Assembly (NCBI GenBank): GCA_905331475.1
Contig: CAJNYU010001808.1
Span: 1-64,000 of the forward strand
Direction: 5' to 3'
Source of the DNA: Rotaria socialis
Taxonomy: Eukaryota > Rotifera > Eurotatoria > Philodinida > Philodinidae
DNA: 64,000 nt
Shown: piece after piece, positions 38,087 through 48,132 of the stretch
How the letters are laid out: each line of letters begins with the position of its first letter
How positions within the stretch are numbered: the stretch's first letter is position 1
Position numbers and translations under genes: made by a program
The notes under the pieces: model-generated
Seen by the model: only the letters and a program-made list of their open reading frames with translations
The model's database searches: none
Told to the model about the DNA's origin: nothing

Positions 38087-39334
38087 TTATTTTACTTCAT
38101 CCATTTCCTTTGATAATTTCTTTCGATCATTCCAAAATTTAGGAATGCCTACAAGAAAAATGCTTGTTGTAACTAATAATGAACCAAGTACTACTAGCCA
38201 ATTTGATTTTTGATAAGCAAACAAATTTTGAAGTATAATAGCAAATAATATATCGGACGATTGAACAATAGAAACAATCGATGGATGTTCAAGTTTAATT
38301 GCTTTTTGTGTTAGTGTAGATGAAAATAATTGTATTAATGAAACAAAAGCAGCTAGAAAGAATTGCCAAGTAAACATCGATTGTTCGGAATACATTCTAA
38401 GAATAAAACGATTACGTATTTGATTCATAGTAAGTATTGATAAATTTAAAAATGAAAATTGAAACATAAGAATACTTTGAGGAACTTTTAATACTAATAA
38501 CTTTTTATTAAGTACAATACTACCCGATATTGCTAATGCACAAGCAAGTGCAAGACAAAGTCCTTGAAATCGATAAGATCTATTAGATTCTAAATCAATA
38601 TCATTCATATGTTTATTGATCGTTACATTTATATTCGGTAATTGTTGTGAATAACCAAATAGAAAAGTTGGTTGAGCAACACATACAACACCGGTTAATG
38701 TTAATATAATAGCTAATACAGTTGATATTGATATACACTCATGTAAAATAATCATAGCTAGAATAGTTGTCCAAATAACTTGTGTATATCGAAATGTTGT
38801 TAAATCTGGTAATGGAATAAAACGATAACTTGAATAGAATAGAATTAAACCACTCGAAGCTAACAGCGTACGAATTATTTGTAGAATAATTAAACTTGGT
38901 GAACCATACATTATTTTATATCGTTTGTAAATAATGAAAAGAGTAAGAATACATGTTTGTACAATAAATCGACAGAGTAGTGCGTCAAAAAAGTCAACAC
39001 GCAGCTGTTTTATTATGAAACCAGACGAAGTAAATAGAAATGAACCAAGAAGTGCATAAAATAGTCCTGTACATCGACGAACTGTTTGAGAACACGATTG
39101 TTTTTCATTTGGTCGATTAGGATGAACAATTAAAATTGATGAAAATCTTCGTTCAAGTTTATGCAATGTTTCATCGATATTTTCGCCACCTTCTAATTCA
39201 TCTGCATCGATCAATGGTTGAATTAATGGATCAATACTTTGAATAGCATTTTCATCGTTTGCAACGTTATCCTTAGTTGGCAAAATAGAGCCATTCGGTA
39301 CATCATCGTCAGTGACAAACACGTCTTCTTTCAT
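38087..39334 (-). CDS. SLC35G-like drug/metabolite transporter (EamA family), copy 1
   Basis: Single exon, 415 aa from the ATG at 39334; the open frame runs slightly further upstream but without an ATG. A polar N-terminus of about 85 residues precedes ten hydrophobic segments in two EamA repeats. The first starts FYALLGSFLFTSSGFIIKQL. Shared family motifs are PLPDLTTFRYTQV and VCVAQPTFLFG. The second repeat contains EHPSIVSIVQSSDILFAI. The SLC35G group comprises multi-pass transporters of secretory-pathway or plasma membranes whose substrates are mostly unknown. The neighbour at 39669-40910 is a clear tandem paralogue. The lack of introns, unusual in this window, suggests an ancestral retrocopy. 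Confidence 0.88.
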   Translation of the reverse strand: MKEDVFVTDDDVPNGSILPTKDNVANDENAIQSIDPLIQPLIDADELEGGENIDETLHKLERRFSSILIVHPNRPNEKQSCSQTVRRCTGLFYALLGSFLFTSSGFIIKQLRVDFFDALLCRFIVQTCILTLFIIYKRYKIMYGSPSLIILQIIRTLLASSGLILFYSSYRFIPLPDLTTFRYTQVIWTTILAMIILHECISISTVLAIILTLTGVVCVAQPTFLFGYSQQLPNINVTINKHMNDIDLESNRSYRFQGLCLALACALAISGSIVLNKKLLVLKVPQSILMFQFSFLNLSILTMNQIRNRFILRMYSEQSMFTWQFFLAAFVSLIQLFSSTLTQKAIKLEHPSIVSIVQSSDILFAIILQNLFAYQKSNWLVVLGSLLVTTSIFLVGIPKFWNDRKKLSKEMDEVK

Positions 39335-39668
39335 GCTATAATTTCTTTTTTGTGTCACTAGTTTTTCTCTTCACCAGTAATAATACAAGCACGAGTACTC
39401 TTTTTTTCTCCCGTCTTTCCTGTCTAGACAAATACTGAACGCAAAAAAGAAAAGAAGCAAGAAAACTGCTGTGCAATAGATTAGTATCGTTTCTTTTTTG
39501 TCTATTTTTCAGTTCTTGCGTTCTTTATAGTTATAGAAGAATAGAACTAGTCACGTTACTAGTGCATGAGCACTAATGATTGTTTTCTTCTTGTGTTTTT
39601 TTTTCTAGAAGCAAGCTATTCGAACTATATCAATTCAAATACTGAATAAAAAAAATAAAAAAGGCTAG

Positions 39669-40910
39669 CTAGTCTTTTGCTTGAACATTAAATGTATTTT
39701 CTTCTGTTGATGTTGGTATATAAGTACGATTTTGTTGATCTAACCATAACTTATGACCACCAACAATAAAAATACTTGTAAGAACAAGTGCTGATCCAAT
39801 TAATACCAGTAGATTAGTTTTAATCGATGAAAATAAAATTTGAAGTACAATTGCAAAAAGTATATCTGATGATTGTACAACTGTAACAATTGATGGATGC
39901 TCGCGTTTAATTGATTTTTGTGATAATACCATTGGAAGTAATTGTAATATAGCAATACTCAATGCAAATAAAAAATCTTTTCTCAAGATTTTTTTTTTTA
40001 AATTAAATTCCAAATGATTTGATTTCGATAATATCCAATAATAAACTTGCATTGCTATACATAAAACAAGAGTAGTAAATAGGAAATAAAACATTATGAT
40101 GCTTTGTCGGAGATTTTTTTGGAGCAATTTTTTATTTAAAATAATACTCATTGATATTGAAAATGCACATGAAAGAGCTAATAATGTACCGAATACACGA
40201 TTATTATTTTTAATTATTACTTTATCTTGTAGAGTTTCATTGTATATTTTTGATTGTGCAAAAAGAAATGTTGGCTGTGCTACACATGCAACACCAATAA
40301 GTGTTAATATACTTGCTATGATAGTTGGCAATGTAATTCGATCGCGAAATATAATTAAAGCAAGAAGTGCTGTCCAAACGACTTGTGTATAACGAATTGT
40401 TGTTAAATCTGGTAGAGGTAGCATAGATAGGCTAAGATAAAAAGAAATACTTCCACCAGCAGCAAAAATAGAACGAATAAAAATAAGTAATTTATTTGAA
40501 TCAGGAATTGGTCGATAGCCTTTATAAAGTATAAATACGAGTGATATTAATCCTTGAACAAGTATCCGAATAAAAAGAAAGTCAACCATAACAATATTCA
40601 ATTGTACTAATGCAAAATTTGAACATGTAAATAATAGGGAACCAAGCAAAGCATATATAATACCTGAAAAACGTTCCATATAAATAAAACATTTTCTAAC
40701 AAGATTTGATTGGTTTTCATCTTTGTTTTCTTCCTCATTTTGATTTATAGTGCTCGTAGGCACAAAGAAAACAGATGATCGTCGATGAATATACATAGGT
40801 TCATCGTCTTGATCATTAATTGGTTGAACTAATGGATCAAGACTTGCTGCAGCTTCCTGGGGAGATGTAGATATTGAAACGCTCGTATAGGTACGTTGCT
40901 TCTTATCCAT
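39669..40910 (-). CDS. SLC35G-like drug/metabolite transporter (EamA family), copy 2
   Basis: Single exon, 413 aa, ATG at 40908-40910. It has the same layout as copy 1: a polar N-terminus with DPLVQPINDQ (copy 1 has DPLIQPLIDA), then ten TM segments with PLPDLTTIRYTQVVWTALL, CVAQPTFLFAQ and REHPSIVTVVQSSDILF. Overall similarity is strong in the membrane core and weak in the termini and central loop. The 334-bp gap to copy 1 fits tandem duplication. Likely a membrane transporter with divergent regulation; the substrate is unknown. Confidence 0.88.
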   Translation of the reverse strand: MDKKQRTYTSVSISTSPQEAAASLDPLVQPINDQDDEPMYIHRRSSVFFVPTSTINQNEEENKDENQSNLVRKCFIYMERFSGIIYALLGSLLFTCSNFALVQLNIVMVDFLFIRILVQGLISLVFILYKGYRPIPDSNKLLIFIRSIFAAGGSISFYLSLSMLPLPDLTTIRYTQVVWTALLALIIFRDRITLPTIIASILTLIGVACVAQPTFLFAQSKIYNETLQDKVIIKNNNRVFGTLLALSCAFSISMSIILNKKLLQKNLRQSIIMFYFLFTTLVLCIAMQVYYWILSKSNHLEFNLKKKILRKDFLFALSIAILQLLPMVLSQKSIKREHPSIVTVVQSSDILFAIVLQILFSSIKTNLLVLIGSALVLTSIFIVGGHKLWLDQQNRTYIPTSTEENTFNVQAKD

Positions 40911-41394
40911 CTTACTTTATGCTTTGATCTTTACGATTATTATAAATATATATATATATATATATGCACATATACGTAAATCTCTTAATTTACGATTATA
41001 TTCTTCATTTCAAGTTATCGAAAAGTCCATAGATCATGCGAAAATGACCTAGATAAACCGAAAAATATAGTGATCGTAATTGATTGTACATAGAATAAAT
41101 GAATAAATATAATTTTAATAGTTTTTGTAGTTTGAATAATAAATCCTATACATTAAAGAATTTTAATATTTCTTTGATGACAAAAATATCTATTGATTTC
41201 ATTTGTTATCTTTTTTTAGATAGTTGAAATTTTATTTTTGTTTAATTAAAATGCATGATTGATGTCTAGTATTTCAAAGCATGAAGAATAATTTCAATAC
41301 AGATGAATCAGGATCAAACCGAAAACACATCTGTATGATCAAAAAAAAAATAATCGTATTTAAAAATTTTTCTCTTTTTTCTCTCTTTGTTTAG
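40911..41394. other. upstream region shared by SLC35G-like copy 2 (-) and SLC25A42 (+)
   Basis: Contains a TA run (about 40940-40964) and probably the missing first exon of SLC25A42. A short ATG frame at about 41280 ends at a possible donor, but its phase does not fit the next exon, so I leave the start open. Confidence 0.4.
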
Positions 41395-43567
41395 CTGTCC
41401 AATACTCAAAAAGTTCTAACCTCATTAGTTGCCGGCGGTTGTGCAGGTAAAATAGATAAGAATCGAAGAAGTGCACTTGATTTGATTATTCACTTATTTA
41501 TTTTCCAGGTGCTGTCTCTAAAACAACAATTGCGCCATTCGATCGAGCTAAAATTAATTTTCAAGGTCAAATCTCTGTCAAAAATAATATCTATTCTAAT
41601 CTAAATTAAATCTTTTCTCTAGTTAGAACCGATAAATTTAGTTATAGACGTTGCTTTAAATTTATAAGAGATACATATCGAAAGGATGGTTTCGTTTGTT
41701 TATATCGAGGAAATTCAGCAAACTTAGCTCGTGTTATTCCTGCAGCAGCCATCTATTTTAGCGCTCATGAACAATGGAAGCGTCTTCTTAATACAGATAA
41801 ATATGAGTAAGATTTTTATGAAGAAGAATTATAAAATTTATCTAAGAAATAAATATGTATTGAAAGAAAAACACCTGGCCGTCGATTTATTGCTGGTTCT
41901 TTAGCTGGTCTTACATCATCAACAATAACTTATCCACTTGATTTAGCTCGTGCTCGTATGGCAGTAACCAGCAAAACTGTGTATGTTATTTTAAAGATTT
42001 TATTATGAAATTTGCATTGTTGTTAAAATCGGTTCGAAATGAGAAACTGAAAATTGATGACCAAAACTTTTAGTCAAAGAATTCGTAGTGACAGAACAAA
42101 AGTTTTAATTTACGAGTAGGTCTTGTACTTTGTTTGATGGAAGCAGAAAAAAAAGAAAATTAATATTATCTTGGCAGCTGTCCCCCCCGTCATAAAGAAG
42201 AAAGACTTACAATTTGTTTGTAGTACCATTGAACAACTTAAACCTACGAAAGTCACAGGCATGTTTAGTCATATCTGCTCAATCAACTTTTCTAAAGTCA
42301 ATTTTTCGAATTAAAAAATATTTTTAGCATGAGATTATAGACTCTACTGTATAATTGGATGACGTAGATCTATACTACATTTAAAATAGCCTTATTTCTT
42401 CTTCCAGATAAGTTCTATATCGTAACTGTTCGTAAGTCCTTTTCCAATAGATTTAGTAATACATCAGTCGCATTTAATTAATTGCAATTGTAACAACAAG
42501 TCTCTTGCAATATTCGACAATGCTTTTTCAGAGATAGAGTAATTCAGTTTGAAATAATTCATGGATTAGTTAGACATATCTACGGACTATGGTATTGTCT
42601 TCAATTTCGTTTGTAACCATAGTGAATTCTTTGCACCAATAAAATCAAGATATGAACGATCCATCAAATTAGAATATTTGTGTTTTGTTCGTCAGTTATG
42701 CTTGTTTGAGACAAGGAACAGAGAAAGCCGGTGTCATGTTTCTATTTTCACAATCGATTAATATTCGATGTTTTAGACTAAAATCAGCGTTTTTCTGTAT
42801 TTGCCATATATGCACAAGAATAAACATGTTTTGTCTATTTAAATACATACGTACGTAGTTATAGATTATAGAATGAGTTTTACTAATTACATAAACTAAT
42901 ATTAGTGCAACAAATATCAAACTTCCATTTGAGTTAATAACGTGGCGTAAGATCTTCGCTAAATGTGAATCGATAGTAAGAATTAAATTATGATAAATGA
43001 TAGTTCTTTTTTTCTCTTTTACAGGTATACAAATTTATTCTCAGTTTTTCTAGCTGTTTTTCGAACTGAAGGTGTTTTTGCTTTATATCGTGGTGCACTA
43101 TGGTCAATGATTGGCGTATTACCTTATTCTGGCTTTGTCTTTTTTACTTATGAGTCCCTCAAACATATTCGCTTAGGTAAGAAAACATTAAAAACAATCT
43201 TAGTTTTCATATAAAAGTTTTTTTCTTCTTTAAATAAGATTATCAATCTCACCGTCCTATTAATAAGACAGAACAAATGTGTTTCGGAGCTATATCTGGT
43301 CTTATTGGCCAAACGGTTTCATATCCATTTGATGTTGTTCGACGACGATTACAAACTGCTGCTGTTATTCGACCAAATGAACGATATCTTGGCGCAATAG
43401 CAACAGCACGTAAAATAATTCGTGAAGAAGGCATAACAAGTGGCTTATACAAAGGTGTAACTATGAATTGGTTTAAAGGGCCAATATCTATAGGTGTTTC
43501 TTTCATGACATTTGATACATTAATTAGGCTGATTCGTCAATCATCACTGTTCCCTCCAAACTCTTGA
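41395..43567 (+). CDS. SLC25A42: mitochondrial carrier, SLC25A42-like (CoA/ADP exchanger); first exon not identified
   Basis: Six exons in phase: 41395-41446, 41509-41565, 41623-41806, 41867-41980, 43025-43176 and 43239-43567, 295 codons against 318 aa in human. The three carrier repeats show PFDRAKINFQ, PLDLARARMAV and PFDVVRRRLQTA (PxDxxRxR class), with LYRGNSANLARVIPAAA, YSGFVFFTYESLK and GLYKGVTMNWFKGPISIG. This pattern is specific to SLC25A42, an inner-membrane carrier that takes CoA into mitochondria in exchange for adenine nucleotides. Intron 4 (1.04 kb) is long and contains nothing recognisable. The N-terminal exon with the ATG is not resolved. Confidence 0.9.
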
Positions 43568-43720
43568 TCGAATTCAATTTTCATTTCGTTGATTTTTTCT
43601 TATTTCTTCCTCTATTTTCATATATTATCCAAGTATTTTTCTAAGTTGCGTTCTTGCTAATGTTCTAGTCTCCACCGAGTGTATTTATATTTTCCAGATG
43701 ATTGATTGTTTTCTATTATT

Positions 43721-43747
43721 ATTATGATGATGATGATGATGATGATG
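43721..43747. repeat. GAT trinucleotide microsatellite
   Basis: ATGATGATG-type run of about nine units in the 3' flank of the SLC25A42 gene. It is noncoding. Confidence 0.9.
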
Positions 43748-43958
43748 AATAGTTTCAATTAGTAAAATTTTGTTCATGTTCACATTGACAATTATTGTTG
43801 ACTCATGATTCCATAGTTCTCACTTATTGAAAAAGAATCTTTCTTTTTTTTTTTTGTTTTTCATTATGCAAACGTATTTGAAGAATTTGTTCAAAATCAT
43901 ATTAATCGAAATAGGAAAGTAATAGACATCAAAATTATTCTCTGAGTGCGTTTTCTAG

Positions 43959-45274
43959 ATGACAACAAATATAATATTGTCTTTTACGGATCTACCATTA
44001 CTCGTACAAGATAAAATAATAAATTATTTTTCATATGCAGAATTAAGTTGTTTACGTTCGACATCAAAACATTTTCAGCGATTATGCTCTGAAAAGCTCA
44101 ATCGAGGTTATTCTCAACTTGAAATAATTATTCATGATTTACAAAAACAAATTAAAACAAAATTGCCACGACGAGAATCGGAACGACATAAAGTAAGCAA
44201 AATCCAAAGAAGACTATTCATTTTTCGATATATACCAAATGAGAATAGTGGTACGGTACTCAAAACCTACACGATCACTTTACATTGTGTCAGATGTTTG
44301 AAGAAAAATTCAAGTGCCTTTTTAGTTCGAGAACAATTCTATACGTATATTTCTAATGAATATTAGCTATAAGAAATACTAGAGACTATAAATATTAACA
44401 GTTCTATATTGTATGTTCATGTCATTAATGAGTCAGATTGTTGACCTATGATTTCATGTCTTGTCAATTAGTAATTAATCGTTAGCTTTTCCTTTTTAGC
44501 ATCCTTTATCAACAAAATTTGATATAATATCTTCTCTTGATTCTCGTATTCAATGGCTTAAATTAACATTTAGTTCGGCCATACAAAATTCATTCTGTTG
44601 TTTTTATCCGGGTCATGTAAGAAATTTTTTTCGGTGATTTTTTTCAAAACAAAAATTTTTTTCAATTTATTTAGTTACTTGATGAAATTTATTCAGTATT
44701 AAATCATTTAAAAACACAGCAATCATTTTCAAATCCATGTACACTGCTGCAAGAAACACGTGATATGTCATCAATGGCTATTGAGCATTTTCGTGAACAA
44801 ATTAAACCGAAATTACAATCAATGCGTATGACTTCGTTAAATACAATACGTCATAATATTTCGACATTTTCAACAACTATGACTAGTTCTCTATCTCATT
44901 ATCATCATCATCATCGTAAACGATCAACGAATGGAATATTTCGTCGACGAATCGATATATTAAAAAATCGTATATGTAAACAAAATATTATTATGAAATC
45001 TCAAAAATCTCAAGTGAAACATTATAAACAACTATTACATATGCGTACAAAATCATTAATTGATCATCATAGGCGTTTAAAGTATCTTGAAAAGAAAAAT
45101 AAAGAATCAGAACAAATTCTACTTGAAATACAACGAGATAACAATACATTATTACAACGTATTGATCGATTTGTTTTAACCTACGATAACATACCAACGG
45201 AACTAAATAATAAGAAATGTGATGAAATATTTCCTCAAATAAATACAAATTTAAAACGTCGAAAAATTGATTGA
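43959..45274 (+). CDS. FBXO28: F-box protein FBXO28
   Basis: Three exons, 43959-44192, 44500-44616 and 44675-45274, code 316 aa. The F-box lies at about residues 10-50 (LPLLVQDKIINYFSYAELSC) and the adjoining signature LPRRESERH follows near residue 72. The middle exon gives SRIQWLKLTFSSAIQN and CCFYPGH, and the third starts LLDEIYSVLNHL and MSSMAIEHF, all diagnostic of FBXO28. The last 130 residues are basic and predicted coiled coil, ending in LKRRKID, a possible nuclear signal. FBXO28 is the substrate-recognition subunit of an SCF (SKP1-CUL1) ubiquitin ligase acting in the nucleus on targets such as MYC. The ATG at 43959 is the first in frame. Confidence 0.92.
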
Positions 45275-45956
45275 TGTATTTATGTGCATTCAGTATCTTT
45301 TCTTCTGCCTTCTTTTTTGTTACAATCAAAAATCTAAGAAAAATCTGTCCTTTTGACTTTTTCTAGCAAGATATGTTTTGTTTATAAAATATATAATGAG
45401 GAAGTGTTCGATTTTATGTTTCCATTGCGAAATCAAAATCTAAGCATTGCAGCTGCAAAATCAATCACTAAGAAGAATCTTTTTTTTCTCTGAATTTTCA
45501 CTAGAATGCTTTTTTGTTTGCTCTATTCGATGTTGTGAGTCATCTTTAGTTCAGTATGAACAACTTGTTTCCATCTAGCTGAAATTTGAGATAGAGTTTT
45601 CTTCTTATATAAAAATATGACAAAGAAAATGATTTCTTTTCATATTTTTGTATTGTGCTTGTTTTAATAGTTTACTTTATTTTTCAACAGATTCATGTCT
45701 AAAGGAAAATATTTATTGATAAAAACTGTCTACTAGATAGTTTTTAGAGTTACATGAAGATATTATCGATATTTCATATTCTAAGTTTTATTAAGTGTGA
45801 ATTTTTTTCAAAAAATTGAATCTATTTGAGTCCTTTTTTTTTGTTTTAAAGTTATGTTCATTCGGCTTTATATAATTATTACTGTATATACATAGTTACT
45901 TAACGACTTTCACTTAGTCGACAACATTCATTATAGACTCATCTGCACTATTAAAA
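45275..45956. other. spacer between FBXO28 and the SerRS-like gene
   Basis: AT-rich, no frame of interest. It should contain the FBXO28 3' end and the promoter of the next gene. Confidence 0.35.
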
Positions 45957-48013
45957 ATGAAATTCGTTTTAGACATGATAATTATTCGTCGACATACACA
46001 ATATTTTCTTCATGAAATTCGTCGCACATTAATAGCCGAACGTATTCCTCAATATAAAGAACGTTCAGCTTTACTTCCTGGTGGTTTAAATACTCCATTT
46101 CCAATTGTTGTTGAACCAGACATTGATCTAGAATTATTATTTAAAAGTCATGAACAATTACAAGAAAATCTTGAACGGCGACATTGGATTGTTGATGTTA
46201 AAAAAGTCGAACATGATTATCATCTATGGAAAAAATTAAATAGACAAATAGCTGAAGCAACAGCACGACGATCGCAAGTAGATAAAGATGAATTTCTATA
46301 TTTTATTTATGTAGCATTTCTAAATTTAGCTCGAAGAATTACATCAATGGGGCGAACAATTGTATGCTTTGAATGCAAAATTTCTTGTAGCTTGTTTACG
46401 TTTACCAGCACCATTACATGGAGCTGTACCTGAGACAAGTGGAAGAAAATTATTATACGAATATGGCAGTCAAAGAAAATCAAGTTTAACCATGAGATCA
46501 TGGCGAGATTTAGCCGAAGTAACATCACTTGATGCTGCACCATTTTCATCATTTGCATTTGGTGAATTGTATGCGAATAATAAAATTTCTTTTGAATTTG
46601 AATTCGTTTGTTTTTTGTATTATTTTAGTGCTCAATTAGAATATACTTTACTAAATTATTTCAACAAAAGTCTCGATGCATATAATATGCAGCTTTGTTC
46701 AGCTGTTAATGTTGTTAAATCATTTGTAATTGAAGCATTTGGTTATCATTTTTCCGATATTAAAAATGTGTTTAATATTGTTGGTAAGAAAAACAAGTAA
46801 AGAAAAGTAAATTTTATGTGTTTCTTTTTTGCAAATAATATTAGCCGAACATGATGATGATGAAAATAGTGTTGAACTTTTACATCTATTCGGAACGTCA
46901 ACACCACTTGGTATAGTATCTCCTTTTATACGGACAAATTTTACAAGAGATGCCTTACCTTATTATGTATACTCAATTGGACGAAATTATAATCCACACT
47001 CAGGACAATCATCATGCATTGAACTACTAGGTAAACTTTATTTTCTTTTAGTTGTATTAGTCGCAAAACTATGAATCACGTTGGCTGAACATAGATTTCA
47101 TACTTAAATTTTTGATTCAAAAATAGAATACAAAAATGATTTCGATCTTTTTTTTATAATGCCATTACGAGCCTCAAGAGCCTTTGAAAAGTTTAGGCGA
47201 ATATCCAAATAGATCGGAAAGAGTTCATTAACAAAATTTCGCTATAAAGTTTCCGTAACTCAAACTATTACGTTACTAGTGTTATACCATAATGCTCTAC
47301 TGAGAAATCAGAATAGCATAGCTGAGAGTGTGATAAAAACTCGACATCTTAAACCTTAGTTTGATATTTGCTTCAATCTTCGACAAATTTTCAGTCCTGA
47401 TATTTTCTCTATCAATAATAAAATTTATAACATTTTAATTCTTTATAACTGAAAAAATCGTAAACTTTCTTAATGTTTTATCTTTCCTTATTTAATAGCG
47501 TTCTCAAATGAGCATTCTCAACATTTACTCGTTGATGATCATCAAAAAGCTGGTGATGAACGAGCAAAAGCTTTTGAAGATATTCTCAAAAAATCTATCA
47601 CCAACTGTGTAAACATCACCCATCCAAAAGATATCAATTTAATGTCGAATTCTGTTGATTTTATTTATATTCAATTGGCTACAATTATAACTAGTTTCTA
47701 TCAACGTTTAAATTTGCCATTACGTGTATGTCTTTCACCCTCATATGAACTTTTATCGTATGAATCATTACGCTTAACCATCGAAGTTTATCTTCCATCA
47801 CAAATAGATTATGTACGCGTTGGATCTGTGTCATTGATTGACGATTATCTTTCTCGAAGACTCATGATTAAACATAACTCGGACAAAAAAAGTTACGTGG
47901 CTATGGTACATGCCCGTGTTGCTGACGTATCACAATTAGCAAAATGTGTTTTAGAAGCGTCACAAACAATCGGCAGAGGCATTAAATTACCATCAGTATT
48001 GTCCATGCGCTAA
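45957..48013 (+). CDS. seryl-tRNA synthetase-like protein with degenerate active site (SLIMP-like)
   Basis: Five exons, 45957-46277, 46330-46568, 46629-46783, 46845-47030 and 47499-48013, code 471 aa. The N-terminal half has an Arg-rich start suited to mitochondrial import and a helical segment like the SerRS arm (LHQWGEQLYALNAKFLVACL). The C-terminal half follows the class II SerRS fold, from TRDALPYYVYSIGRN through the final strand RLTIEVYLPSQIDYVRVGSV. Motif 2, normally FRxE, reads GRNY. Motif 3, normally SNCTD[FY]QxRR, reads SLIDDYLSRR, so the Asn and Gln are lost. This fits SLIMP, the SerRS-like mitochondrial protein without aminoacylation activity known from insects. A diverged mitochondrial SerRS is the alternative. 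The gene ends 119 bp from the end of the convergent ANAPC5. ATG is at 45957, with another in frame at 45975. Confidence 0.72.
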
Positions 48014-48132
48014 TTCATGTACATAAGCTAACTTATTGCTTTTTCATTATTTTTCAAATTGTAAAAATAAAAACAGAAAAATAATCTTATTTATTTTTTT
48101 TGTTACATATTTTGTTTATCTGACGTTAGTTT
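48014..48132. terminator. shared 3' region with polyadenylation signals on both strands
   Basis: Only 119 bp separate the two convergent stop codons. AATAAA occurs on the plus strand at 48066-48071 and on the minus strand at 48090-48095 (TTTATT on plus). The two transcripts almost certainly overlap at their 3' ends. Confidence 0.6.

Noticed and set aside
44991..45329. 112-codon antisense frame over FBXO28
   Set aside because: It is the reverse of the coiled-coil coding exon, with no independent support.
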